Source of the DNA: an uncultured Ruminococcus sp.
GTDB taxonomy: Bacteria > Bacillota > Clostridia > UBA1212
Assembly (NCBI GenBank): GCA_902792515.1
Contig: CADAZX010000011.1
Span: 1 to 49,422, forward strand
Direction: 5' to 3'
DNA length: 49,422 bases
This document shows, in pieces, positions 40,930-49,422 of the stretch. A program made the translations under genes and the position numbers. Each line of letters begins with the position of its first letter. Position 1 is the first letter of the stretch. The notes below the pieces were generated by a model. It worked only from the letters and a program-made list of their open reading frames with translations. It was not told where the DNA came from and made no database searches.

Positions 40930-41985
40930 ATGCGAAAATACACCTCGATCAGACCCGGAAGAGTCTGGCTCGACACCGACGGGAAGCGCATCCAGGCGCA
41001 CGGCGGCTCGATTTTTTACGAAAACGGCCGCTACTACTGGTACGGCGAAAACAAGCAGTTCACGGACGGAGCTTCGGATATCTGGCACTGGGGCGTCAGA
41101 ATGTACGAGTCGGACGACCTCTACAACTGGCGCGACCTCGGTCTCGTCATCCCGCCGCGTCCCGGCGATCCGTCGTCGCCGCTCCACCCGTCCTCATATA
41201 TGGACAGGCCTCACATCATTTACAACGGACGCACCCGGAAATACGTCTGCTGGCTGAAAATAATGCAGCGGGACGACACTCAGTCCGAGACCGTTCTGAC
41301 GGCGGACCGCCTCACGGGACCGTACGAAATTGTTCGCGAAGGGCTGCGGCCGCTCGGTATGAGCGCGGGCGATTTCGACCTCGCCGTGGCGCCTGACGGA
41401 AAGGCTTACTACTATTTCGAGCGCGTGCACAGCGAGACGATCTGCGCCGACCTTACGGACGACTACACGGACGTCACCGGCTACTATTCCACGCACTTTC
41501 CGCACCCGTACCCGCCGTTCGTCAGAGAGGCGACGTCGCATTTTCTGCGCCGCGGAAAGCACTATCTGCTGACCTCCGGAACGACCGGTTATTTCCCGAA
41601 CCCCTCCGAAGTCGCGGTCGCCGACAGCTGGCACGGGCCCTACAAGGTGCTCGGCAACCCCTGCCCGGACGACACCTCTGACACCACGTGGCACTCGCAG
41701 ATCGCGAGCGTTTTCAAGGTCCCCGGCAAAAAGGACCTCTACATCGCCCTGGGCGACAGGTGGCTTCCGGACTGCGCCGACATACCTTACGACACGATTA
41801 AAAACTACTTCGCGGTAAACTTCAACCCCGACGTCACCGACAAGTCCGCCGCCCCCGCAATCCGGCCGCAGCGCAACCGCACTCAAATCGCGGATTACGT
41901 CTGGTTCCCGCTCAGGTTCGACGGCGAAAACGTTTTTCTCGACATGAAAGACGAGTGGCGCGTCGAGGATTACGAGGACGCATAA
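40930..41985 (+). CDS. GH43-like glycoside hydrolase
   Basis: The 351-residue protein starts RVWLDTDGKRIQAHGGSI, then GRYYWYGENK, as in five-bladed GH43 enzymes of the exo-beta-1,3-galactanase side. Glu in REATSHF is a likely catalytic acid, and MDRPHIIYN and DFDLAV supply other conserved acidic positions. There is no signal peptide, so it acts on sugars taken into the cell. With the SGNH hydrolases it forms a small deacylation and glycan-cleavage unit. Confidence 0.82.
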   Translation: MRKYTSIRPGRVWLDTDGKRIQAHGGSIFYENGRYYWYGENKQFTDGASDIWHWGVRMYESDDLYNWRDLGLVIPPRPGDPSSPLHPSSYMDRPHIIYNGRTRKYVCWLKIMQRDDTQSETVLTADRLTGPYEIVREGLRPLGMSAGDFDLAVAPDGKAYYYFERVHSETICADLTDDYTDVTGYYSTHFPHPYPPFVREATSHFLRRGKHYLLTSGTTGYFPNPSEVAVADSWHGPYKVLGNPCPDDTSDTTWHSQIASVFKVPGKKDLYIALGDRWLPDCADIPYDTIKNYFAVNFNPDVTDKSAAPAIRPQRNRTQIADYVWFPLRFDGENVFLDMKDEWRVEDYEDA

Positions 41986-42054
41986 ACAAAGGACGTCTGT
42001 ACACGCACGCCGGAGCTATCGTTCCCGCGGCGAAAACGACTATTATTAAAGCCT

Positions 42055-42882
42055 ATGAAAATCAAGTTGAAGGGCGGAAAAAACTTCCGCGACCTGGGCG
42101 GCATCAGGACGTCCGACGGCAGTACCGTGAAACCGGGGCTCTTCCTGCGCGGCGCGCACCTGTCGAATCTGGAAGACCGTGATATCGCCTATTTAAAGGA
42201 AAATTTCGACATCGCTACAGTTGTCGACCTGCGCACGTCCAGGGAGCGCGGAGAGCTTCCCGACAGAGATATTCCCGGCGCCGGAAACGTGCACGTTCCC
42301 GTCCTCAGCGCGCGCACCGCGGGGCTCAGCCATGAAAACAAAGGCACGACTTTAAAGTCGATCTCCAAAGCGCGCCCCGGCAAAAAAGAGCTCGAGAAAA
42401 TCATTCCCGACCTCGCCGTCATCTACCCGCGAATGATGTGGCCCGAGGCCGGCGAAAAGTTCCGCGAGACGCTCGAAATAGTGATGAAAAACGCCACGCA
42501 ATCGCGCGCGACGCTCTACCACTGCACTGTCGGCAAGGACCGCACGGGAATCGTCAGTCTTCTCATTCTCACGATGCTCGGGGCCGACCGCAAGACTATC
42601 ACGCGCGACTACCTTCTGACCAACAGAGCGGCCGCAGCGGAGGCGAACAAAAACTATCTGAAGCTCTTTATCGCGACGTTTTCGCACAAACTCGCAAGCA
42701 GGCTGCGCGACTGCTATATCGCGAAAAAATCATTTCTCGACTCATATTACGCGGCCGTCGAAAAGGAATACGGCTCCGTCGAAAACTACATACGGAACGG
42801 GCTCGGGATCACGGACGAACAGGTCGCGTCGTTCCGCAAGTGCTCGCTTATAAAACCCGTTCACGAAAACGGTATTGACTAA
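42055..42882 (+). CDS. Protein tyrosine/serine phosphatase, Tyr_phosphatase3 type
   Basis: The 275-residue protein has the P-loop HCTVGKDRTG (His156, Cys157 nucleophile, Arg163) and the opening NFRDLGGIRT typical of the family. Such enzymes remove phosphate from phosphotyrosine, phosphoserine or inositol lipids. No Shine-Dalgarno sequence is visible before ATG 42055. TATTAT at 42041-42046 lies so close that a leaderless or near-leaderless transcript is possible. Its relation to the sugar genes upstream is unclear. Confidence 0.88.
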   Translation: MKIKLKGGKNFRDLGGIRTSDGSTVKPGLFLRGAHLSNLEDRDIAYLKENFDIATVVDLRTSRERGELPDRDIPGAGNVHVPVLSARTAGLSHENKGTTLKSISKARPGKKELEKIIPDLAVIYPRMMWPEAGEKFRETLEIVMKNATQSRATLYHCTVGKDRTGIVSLLILTMLGADRKTITRDYLLTNRAAAAEANKNYLKLFIATFSHKLASRLRDCYIAKKSFLDSYYAAVEKEYGSVENYIRNGLGITDEQVASFRKCSLIKPVHENGID

Positions 42883-42893
42883 TTGAAAACAAC

Positions 42894-42910
42894 GCCGGCC
42901 CGCGGCCGGC
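42894..42910 (+). repeat. Small GC-rich hairpin before coaX
   Basis: GCCGGCC-CGC-GGCCGGC with no T run; it sits between the phosphatase stop and the coaX ribosome site. Confidence 0.6.
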
Positions 42911-42937
42911 ACATTCACGAAAGGCAGGTATTTTAAA

Positions 42938-43711
42938 ATGATTCTCGCCATCGACATCGGCAACAGCAACGTAGTTCTCGGCGCGTTTGAAAAAGCCGGA
43001 CTCAAATTCATCTCGCGCATCTCGACCGACATCGACAAGACGGCGGACGAGATCTCCGTGATGATCAACGAAATTTTCACGATCCGCGGCGTCGACCGCA
43101 CACAGATCAAGGGCTCCGTCCTCTCGTCGGTCGTTCCCGCTCTTACGCAGCCGATGATCCAGGCGATCGAGCTCCTCACCGGCACACCCCCCTTCATCGT
43201 GGCGCCCGGAATAAAAACCGGCCTCAACATCCGCATCGACAACCCGGCCCAGCTCGGTTCGGACCTTCTCGTCGACTGCGTGGCGGCCTCCACCCTCTAC
43301 CCGAAGCCCGTAATCGTCGTCGACATGGGGACCGCGACTACTATGAGCGTCGTCGACCGCAAAAACAATATGCTCGGCGGCGTGATCATGCCCGGCGTCC
43401 GCACGGCTCTCAACGCGCTGATCTCCAAGACCGCACAGCTGCCTCAGATCTCGATCGAGCGGCCCGAAAAAACGATCGGCACCAACACGAACGACTCCAT
43501 GCGCTCCGGCGTCGTTTTCGGAAACGCGAGCATGATCGACGGCATGATCGAGCGCATCGAGGAGGAGCTCGGTGAGGAGGCGTTCGTCGTGGCGACAGGC
43601 GGCCTTTCCGGCGAGATCTCGCGCCATATGAAAAAGAAAGTCGAGCACAACCCGACGCTTCTCCTGCAGGGCCTTTACATTCTCTACAGGAAAAACGGCA
43701 ATCCGGAATAA
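42938..43711 (+). CDS. coaX: Type III pantothenate kinase CoaX
   Basis: CoaX phosphorylates pantothenate, the first step to coenzyme A. The ASKHA motifs are intact: DIGNSN (6-11), GSD (107-109) and DMGTATT (129-135). At 257 residues the length is normal. GAAAGGCAGG precedes the ATG. The product is cytoplasmic and unrelated in function to its neighbours. Confidence 0.96.
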   Translation: MILAIDIGNSNVVLGAFEKAGLKFISRISTDIDKTADEISVMINEIFTIRGVDRTQIKGSVLSSVVPALTQPMIQAIELLTGTPPFIVAPGIKTGLNIRIDNPAQLGSDLLVDCVAASTLYPKPVIVVDMGTATTMSVVDRKNNMLGGVIMPGVRTALNALISKTAQLPQISIERPEKTIGTNTNDSMRSGVVFGNASMIDGMIERIEEELGEEAFVVATGGLSGEISRHMKKKVEHNPTLLLQGLYILYRKNGNPE

Positions 43712-43718
43712 AAAGCAG

Positions 43719-43794
43719 GAAGCGCTGATTAAATGCTCTTTACGCAAGCGCTTCCCGAAAGAAGCGCGGCCGCCGACCGGGAGGCCGCCTTTTT
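43719..43794 (+). terminator. Double hairpin terminator after coaX
   Basis: GAAGCGC (43719-43725) pairs with 43748-43754. GCGGCC (43766-43771) pairs with 43783-43788 and is followed by C and five T. The sequence between, GCTGATT..GCTCTTTACGCA, resembles the leader of the structured repeat family. Confidence 0.75.
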
Positions 43795-43884
43795 CGCTAA
43801 ATAACGGGCAAAACAGCGGGCGGCCGCGCGCCGCCGCGCCCCATATACTTTTTTCTTTGACACTGAAAGGAGTTTCGCCACACG

Positions 43885-46224
43885 ATGACCAGAAAACGTT
43901 TCCGCCGGCGCGCCGCAGCCGCGCTTATCATCATTTTCGCACTGACTTGTTTAGCCGCCTGCAACGTGGGCGGCGAGCCCGGAGCGACCGGAAAACCCGG
44001 CACCCCCGGCACGGAGGACCCGACAATGAACACATCATCAACACCCGCGCCCGGCGTCGAAGACCCCGCTCTCAACGTGTTCCCGAAGGACGGAAATAAT
44101 ATCGAGATCGGCATTTTCTGGGAGCCGCCGAAGGAGTACACGACGGCGGAGCAGTACGATTGGCTCCGCGACGCCCACGTTACTTTTATCGAAATCACGA
44201 ACCGCGACGGAGCCGTCGACAAGGAGACGTCCGACCTCCAGCTGAAGCTCGCGGGAGAGCGCGGAATCAAAGTCTTCTACCAAACCGGCGTCGACGGAAA
44301 AAAGCTCACGCAGATGTCCGAAAAGGCGATAACCGAGTACATCCGGGAGCTCGCGAAAAATCCTACGATTAGAGGAATCCACCTGGTCGACGAACCGCCG
44401 CAGCCCTGGACGTACGCGAAGGTCATGAAGGCAGTCACAAAGGGCGGTCTCGAGCCGCGTCTCAACATGCTGCCCTACTTCGCGACGTGGGTTTTCGAGA
44501 ACTACCGCGGCTTCGTCGAGGACTCGATCATCGCGGCCGGCAGGGAGAACTACGGCGTGCTCTGTTATGACCAGTACCCGTTCCCGTACTACGGCGGCGA
44601 CCCGGACATGTTCTACAACCTCAACCTGTTCCGCGAGATCGGCCTCAAGTACGACGTCCCGACCGCGTTTTATATCCAGTCGATCGGCGAAGGCGGCAAC
44701 TTCAGGCGCACCAACGGCGGCGAGATACGCTACCACACCTCCGCGGGCCTCGCGTACGGTCTCAAATCCATGACGTATTTTACCTGGTGGACAACGGGCT
44801 TCTGCGACCCGAAGGACTACGCGATCATCTCCCCCTACGGCGAAAAAACCTCGATCTACGACGACGTCGCCAAGATCAACGCGCAGATTCTGAAAACGGG
44901 TCCGCTGCTCGCGCGCCTCGACGCTCTCGAGATCTTCCACACCGGCGGTTCCGAAGCCGCGATAACGCTCTGCACCGCCGAATCCGCGCCGCTTTTCGCG
45001 GAGCCCAAAAACGGTTACGGTCTGATCGTCTCTCTCATGAAGGACCGCGAGACAGGCCGCGACTACGTGATGCTCGTCAACAAGAACTATAAAGAAGCGG
45101 TATCGTACGAGCTCAGCGTCTCCTCAAAGCTGACGCACCTTTACGACTGCACCGACGGCGCGTACAATGAGCTCAACGTCAAAAACGGAACGGTCAAGCT
45201 CGACTTCGAGGCGGGCGGCTACAGGCTTCTCGCGGCGGGTCAGCACGACGTTCTCGTCGAAAAGCGTTTGGACGCGGGCCCGAACATCGCTCAGAATAAG
45301 CCTGTTTCTGTCGCCGACGTCGAACCCGGCGGAGGTTTTTACGCGTACTGCGTCACCGACGGCTCCCGCACCGACAAAAACGCCACCGAGCAGGGCTACC
45401 GTTCGCCGAAAAACACCGGCTTCGTCGAGGTCGACCTCATGCGCGTCGCCGAAATAAACCGCGTCGACGTCTACCCGACCGGCTCGAACTTCACCCGTGG
45501 CGAGACGTTCCCGCGCGCGTTCACGCTCGAGATCTCGAAGGACGGCGAAAACTGGACGAAGATCGCTGATGAAACGAACTACGAGGCGGCCGAAAAAGCC
45601 GTTCCCGTGTTCAAATTTGAAAAGGCAGAGGCGCGCTTCGTGCGGCTGAACGTCACCGCGGGCGGACGCGAAAAAGGCTTTGAAATAGGCGAAATCGAGG
45701 TCTACAACGACGACGGCAAAGTTCCCGCACCGGACAACGCGTCGCTCTACGCGGACGCCACGCAGACCGCGAAAGGCGAAAACATCGCCAAGGGCAAGGC
45801 GGTCAAGGTCTCGTCCGACCTCGGCGGAGACTGGAGCAAAAAGCACATCACCGACGGCAAAAAGAGCTCCTGCTGGAGCTCCGCGCTCAACCGCCACGAA
45901 ACCGAGGACGGCGTCGAGTGGGTGCGCATCGACCTCGGCGCGTCGCTCGAATTCAACGAAGTCGACGTCTACCCGCGCGGCGACGGCCAGAACTTCCCTT
46001 ACAATTTCCGGATCGAGATTTCCGACGACGGAAACGGGTTCATGTCCGTTTACGAGTGCGCCGTTCCCGACCTGCCCTCAAAGGGTCAGGCCTCCGTCTG
46101 CACTCTCGACAAGGTATATTCCGCGCGCTACGTAAGGATCTACGCGTACAAGCTGCGCGACCAGAAGGGCTTCAACGACGGCCACATCTTCCAGCTCTCC
46201 GAGGTGGAGATCTACTACCGCTGA
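43885..46224 (+). CDS. Lipoprotein with glycosidase-like barrel and two discoidin domains
   Basis: The signal ends in LAAC with the lipid-bearing Cys26. After a Gly/Pro/Thr linker, residues about 70-370 look like a TIM-barrel glycosidase; IHLVDEP, with Glu in the strand-4 position, is a candidate acid. I cannot assign a GH family. Two F5/8 type C (discoidin) domains follow, at about 465-620 (NIAQNKPVSV) and 633-779 (NIAKGKAVKV); each has the W/Y-rich sugar-binding pattern. It should be anchored outside the cell and act on, or bind, complex glycans. Confidence 0.82.
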   Translation: MTRKRFRRRAAAALIIIFALTCLAACNVGGEPGATGKPGTPGTEDPTMNTSSTPAPGVEDPALNVFPKDGNNIEIGIFWEPPKEYTTAEQYDWLRDAHVTFIEITNRDGAVDKETSDLQLKLAGERGIKVFYQTGVDGKKLTQMSEKAITEYIRELAKNPTIRGIHLVDEPPQPWTYAKVMKAVTKGGLEPRLNMLPYFATWVFENYRGFVEDSIIAAGRENYGVLCYDQYPFPYYGGDPDMFYNLNLFREIGLKYDVPTAFYIQSIGEGGNFRRTNGGEIRYHTSAGLAYGLKSMTYFTWWTTGFCDPKDYAIISPYGEKTSIYDDVAKINAQILKTGPLLARLDALEIFHTGGSEAAITLCTAESAPLFAEPKNGYGLIVSLMKDRETGRDYVMLVNKNYKEAVSYELSVSSKLTHLYDCTDGAYNELNVKNGTVKLDFEAGGYRLLAAGQHDVLVEKRLDAGPNIAQNKPVSVADVEPGGGFYAYCVTDGSRTDKNATEQGYRSPKNTGFVEVDLMRVAEINRVDVYPTGSNFTRGETFPRAFTLEISKDGENWTKIADETNYEAAEKAVPVFKFEKAEARFVRLNVTAGGREKGFEIGEIEVYNDDGKVPAPDNASLYADATQTAKGENIAKGKAVKVSSDLGGDWSKKHITDGKKSSCWSSALNRHETEDGVEWVRIDLGASLEFNEVDVYPRGDGQNFPYNFRIEISDDGNGFMSVYECAVPDLPSKGQASVCTLDKVYSARYVRIYAYKLRDQKGFNDGHIFQLSEVEIYYR

Positions 46225-46260
46225 CGGCGGAAACAAAACGTATTCTTTTGATTTGTCTTT

Positions 46261-46295
46261 GCGGGCCGCCCCTTCGCGGGCGGCCCGCCCTTTTT
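46261..46295 (+). terminator. Rho-independent terminator
   Basis: GCGGGCCGCCC (46261-46271) pairs perfectly with 46278-46288, then CC and five T. Confidence 0.92.
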
Positions 46296-46328
46296 AAAGC
46301 AATTATACTGTGCGCCGCGTTGTTTTTG

Positions 46329-46384
46329 CACGCGAATATGCGCGACGTATGCGCGAATATATGCGCGAATATGCGCGAATATTT
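46329..46384. repeat. Short tandem repeat, GCGCGAATAT type
   Basis: ATGCGCGAATAT and variants repeat four to five times just upstream of the promoter at 46397-46425. It could be a protein-binding region or a slippage product. Confidence 0.8.
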
Positions 46385-46396
46385 AAAAATAAACGC

Positions 46397-46425
46397 TTGC
46401 AAAGCGCGCCTAAATGCTCTATAAT
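46397..46425 (+). promoter_or_regulatory. Promoter, TTGCAA-N17-TATAAT
   Basis: -35 at 46397-46402, -10 at 46420-46425, 17-bp spacer. The leader of about 80 nt carries GGAGGAATTAGC before ATG 46510. Confidence 0.8.
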
Positions 46426-46509
46426 CAAATCAATGCGCGGCGCGGGCGTATTTTTCGCGCCTCTTAGATTTTGCTTAATATATTTGAATATCATTTTGGA
46501 GGAATTAGC

Positions 46510-49422
46510 ATGAAAAAATTACTATTTATTGCGGCCATTGTGCTGACAGTAGTGCTTGCTCTTTGCGTCACTTCCTTCGCAAGCCTGGATTCAATGTACA
46601 TCAACGCGAATACGCTTGATGGAAACAACGTCCCGGGCGTTGTCGGACAGGATCAGATCAAGATCAACAAAGGCGACAAGCTCTACATTCTCGGCTGGGC
46701 CGCCAAAGACGGCACAAACCTCGAAAAGGTCGTCTGGACTCTCGACGGCGTTGAGAAGGAATGCTCCGACGTCTACACTTCCAGAACTGACCTTCCGGAT
46801 GCCATCGGAGTTTCCGCCGACTACGTCGGCCACGCGGGAATCGGCGCGAACAACAACTACATGGAACTGCTCGGCGTCGACGCGCTTGACGACGGCGTTT
46901 ACTGGTGCTCCGTTATCGCGAAATTCGAAGACGGCACCCGGCAGACGCTGAAGGCCGCGTTCCAGCTCGTGGTCGGCAGCGCAAAGGGCGGCACCTTCGG
47001 AACTCTCATTCCCAGAGGCAACAACCCGATCTCCGTCAGAACACACAAGTTCGGCGTCAAGGTCACGGTTCCCGATGGATACCTGCTCACGTCCGTCACC
47101 GGCATCGCGAGCCCTTCGTGGGGCAACACCGGAAACGGCAGTGACTGCGCTGCTACGGCTTACGCCTGGAAGGGTGACTACGCCACGTCCGTCGCAGGCG
47201 AGATCGTCGGATACGCAGAGGAAATCAACCACACCGACAACGTCAACATGCCTTTCATTTTCGACAGAGCGCTCCCAGCGGGTGAGTACGTCATCGTTCT
47301 CGGCGGCATCGGCGAAAAGAGCATAGGCTTCTGGTGCGGATCCGATCTCGGCGAAGCTGACGCGGTCTTCTACGACGGCGAACCTGCTCCCGAAACGGAC
47401 TACTACCCCGGACTCAACTACGTTCTCGAAAAAGAGCACCACAAGCATCTCAACATCGACTACGTCTGGCTGACCTCCGGCTCCGAAGTTAACGAAAACA
47501 GCGGCCGCGGCTCCGACCTCGGCAACATCAAAGCGGTCGTCGACAGCGGCGCACAGTTTATCCGTCTCATAGGCTGGTACTATCCGCCCAAGCAGATCGC
47601 CGATTTCGGATATCAGGTTGATGACGGCGAGATCGTCTACGATTCAATCGCCTGCACTTTCGACCAGGGCACGGCTGACATTATCAAAACCTTCGGCGAG
47701 GATTACGCGGATGCCGACTGGTACAGAAACTTCAGCGGCGACGTTCCGATTCAGGAAGGCGAACACTCTGTGAAGCTTATCGTTAAGTTCCAGGACGGCA
47801 CGACCGACACCATTTACGAGACCAAGTACGTAAATGACGACTCCAACATCGCCCTCGGCAAACCGGTCATCACCGAAATCGCCTCCGGTCTCGCGAACCC
47901 CGTTCCCTATTGGTCGCACAGCTTTCTTACCGACGGCTCCAAGTGGGTTCACAACACCAACGTCGTTGACGGAAAGCCGCTCGGCTGGCTCTGCAATCCG
48001 GACGCCTCGACCGGCATTCTCAATGCGAAAATCTACATCGACCTTCAGGGCGTTTACGACCTCTCCCGCATAAAGATCCATCCGATGGGCTTTGCCAGTG
48101 AGACGTTCCCCGCCGCCTACAACATCTACACTTCGGTTGACGGAGAAAACTGGGATCTCGTGCAGAGCATTACGGGAAGAGTCGGTCCGAGAGACGCCGC
48201 GGAACCGTATGTTTTCGAGACTTCAAATCGCGCGAGATTCATCGGAATCGAGATTCCCGACAGCGCCGCAATGGCGAGCTTCGGCGAGATCGAGGCTTAC
48301 GGAACGTTCGTTGAGGAGGCCTCCGGCGATATCATCCCCCACGCCCTCTATCCCAACTTCAAGAGCTACTGGGGCGAAAACACCAATGACATCGGCGGCG
48401 ACACCGTCTGGCTCGGACATAACAGCGGCAGGCTCTCCACATCGTTCACATTCACGACAGACGTCCCGTTCTGGGCGATCGGATTCCCGGACTATTGGTC
48501 TTCTCCGAATACACCCGTTAAATTTGTCATCACCGACAAGGACGGCAACGAGGTCTGGAATGCCGGATACGTTAAAGCCGGCGACGGTCCTGAAGCGTTC
48601 CCGTTCTTCAGCGACATGCATGACCTCCCCGCAGGCGAGTACACCTGCACCGTAACCCTCAACGACGACACTAAGGGCGACGACGGCAACTACACCCACT
48701 GGCTCGTAATCGGCCACGGAACGCAGCCGCTCGGAACCGAATACATTGCCAACCAGTACGGCAAGGCGGGCTTCTGGCTCTTTGTCAAGGAAGGCGTCAC
48801 CGGCGGCGGCTTCGCTGTCCGCGAATACAGGCAGCACGCCAACATCGACGCGATCTTCCTTGACGGCGAAGACAAGGGCAAGACCGAAGGCCTCGACATC
48901 GAGACCGACGAAAACAGCTCGTCCATCAAAGTTCACGGCTGGCTCGCGGCCAACTACCCGATTGAGAAGTACGGCTACAAGGTCGACGGCGGCGAAGCTG
49001 TCTGGGATGCGTCCTTCATGGGCACCGATCCCGGCACGCCCGAGAACCCGAACGGCGACTACGCGGCGATCATGAACGTTGCGAAGGATCTCTTCAGCGT
49101 TCCCGGCAACGGCTACCGCGCGGACGTCATCGTTCCCGTTGAGGCGGGCAGCCATGAAGTCGAGATCGTAGCTTTCGTCAACGGCGAAGAGAGACACATC
49201 ATCTCCTTCACGTACGGCGAAAAGGAAGTCCCTGTTGCGACTCCCGTTGAGATCGAGTCCAACAACCAGGGCGACATTGGAGGCGTATGGCTCCGTCCCA
49301 GCGACGACGAAGACATCATGATTGAGTTCAAGACGAACCAGGCGTTCACCGCTTTCAACATCCCTGTATACTGGGCAAGCAACCCGCCTCAGTTCGGCGA
49401 CCTCAAGGCCAACATCGAAGTC
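46510..49422 (+). CDS. Large secreted multi-domain protein with discoidin domain (3' end cut by window)
   Basis: The frame is open for 971 codons to the window edge, so the end is missing. It starts with signal peptide MKKLLFIAAIVLTVVLALC. A recurring module of about 110 residues (a GW..xx.I..YGYxVD.G..VWD pattern ending in a VxxFxDG or VNGE strand) appears at about 25-150, 315-440 and 777-900. A discoidin domain (NIALGKPVITEI) spans about 443-597. Other segments start with IDxVWLxxx. I do not recognise the module. It is probably a cell-surface or extracellular glycan-binding protein. It has its own promoter and strong ribosome site. Confidence 0.85.
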   Translation, partial: MKKLLFIAAIVLTVVLALCVTSFASLDSMYINANTLDGNNVPGVVGQDQIKINKGDKLYILGWAAKDGTNLEKVVWTLDGVEKECSDVYTSRTDLPDAIGVSADYVGHAGIGANNNYMELLGVDALDDGVYWCSVIAKFEDGTRQTLKAAFQLVVGSAKGGTFGTLIPRGNNPISVRTHKFGVKVTVPDGYLLTSVTGIASPSWGNTGNGSDCAATAYAWKGDYATSVAGEIVGYAEEINHTDNVNMPFIFDRALPAGEYVIVLGGIGEKSIGFWCGSDLGEADAVFYDGEPAPETDYYPGLNYVLEKEHHKHLNIDYVWLTSGSEVNENSGRGSDLGNIKAVVDSGAQFIRLIGWYYPPKQIADFGYQVDDGEIVYDSIACTFDQGTADIIKTFGEDYADADWYRNFSGDVPIQEGEHSVKLIVKFQDGTTDTIYETKYVNDDSNIALGKPVITEIASGLANPVPYWSHSFLTDGSKWVHNTNVVDGKPLGWLCNPDASTGILNAKIYIDLQGVYDLSRIKIHPMGFASETFPAAYNIYTSVDGENWDLVQSITGRVGPRDAAEPYVFETSNRARFIGIEIPDSAAMASFGEIEAYGTFVEEASGDIIPHALYPNFKSYWGENTNDIGGDTVWLGHNSGRLSTSFTFTTDVPFWAIGFPDYWSSPNTPVKFVITDKDGNEVWNAGYVKAGDGPEAFPFFSDMHDLPAGEYTCTVTLNDDTKGDDGNYTHWLVIGHGTQPLGTEYIANQYGKAGFWLFVKEGVTGGGFAVREYRQHANIDAIFLDGEDKGKTEGLDIETDENSSSIKVHGWLAANYPIEKYGYKVDGGEAVWDASFMGTDPGTPENPNGDYAAIMNVAKDLFSVPGNGYRADVIVPVEAGSHEVEIVAFVNGEERHIISFTYGEKEVPVATPVEIESNNQGDIGGVWLRPSDDEDIMIEFKTNQAFTAFNIPVYWASNPPQFGDLKANIEV

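Overview
The window is high-GC DNA from a low-G+C-type lineage by gene content (Firmicutes, most likely class Clostridia). It carries SepF, an LCP-family wall ligase, RsfS, a fused NadD-YqeK, MnmA, GyrA, Lgt and a RodA-type protein. It also has a corrinoid methyltransferase cluster typical of strict anaerobes and surface glycan-binding proteins with discoidin domains. I cannot name a genus. There is no rRNA, tRNA, phage, insertion sequence or CRISPR array that I can support.

Layout. 1-3344 (+): a hairpin, a clear promoter, then a two-gene unit (double zinc-ribbon membrane protein and a triple TPM-domain protein). 3345-4473: 1.1 kb without a believable gene, filled with structured repeats and closed by a + strand terminator. 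4494-8641 (-): HAD phosphatase, rsfS, nadD-yqeK, an UPF0210 protein and an ACT protein. 8797-12088 (-): a PdaA-like deacetylase that has lost its catalytic residues, a methionine gamma-lyase-like PLP enzyme and a PAP2 phosphatase. 12191-15624 (-): corrinoid protein, UroD-type methyltransferase and an Fe-S/ASKHA corrinoid activator. 15821-20008 (-): RNA-maturation island (yhbY, two TrmH-type methyltransferases, flavodoxin, mnmA). 20423-31332 (-): gyrA, a small membrane protein, sepF, yggS, an HlyD-like protein, rodA and lgt, i.e. cell division and envelope. 31519-37693 (-): a Gld-type ABC transporter operon with a DUF4340 protein, then an LCP protein. 38157-39128 (-): a leucine-rich-repeat lipoprotein. 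39469-49422 (+): two SGNH hydrolases, a GH43-like enzyme, a tyrosine phosphatase, coaX, a glycosidase-like lipoprotein and a very large secreted protein cut by the window end.

The most unusual content is the repeat family at 3345-4396 (+) and 26446-26773 (-). Its hairpins keep an exact 30-nt loop while the 14-15 bp stems have entirely different, yet complementary, sequences. A second stem also covaries and abuts the first with no gap. A third hairpin type occurs in both orientations, and in one copy its apex has been replaced by another palindrome. Both arrays begin directly after a stop codon and run in the sense of the upstream gene; smaller fragments may sit after two other genes. This is the pattern of a structured RNA or single-stranded-DNA hairpin element and I do not recognise it. 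Many other intergenic gaps hold short tandem repeats (15-41 bp period), and one 12-base word (TTTCCCGGAAAT) is scattered through genes and gaps.
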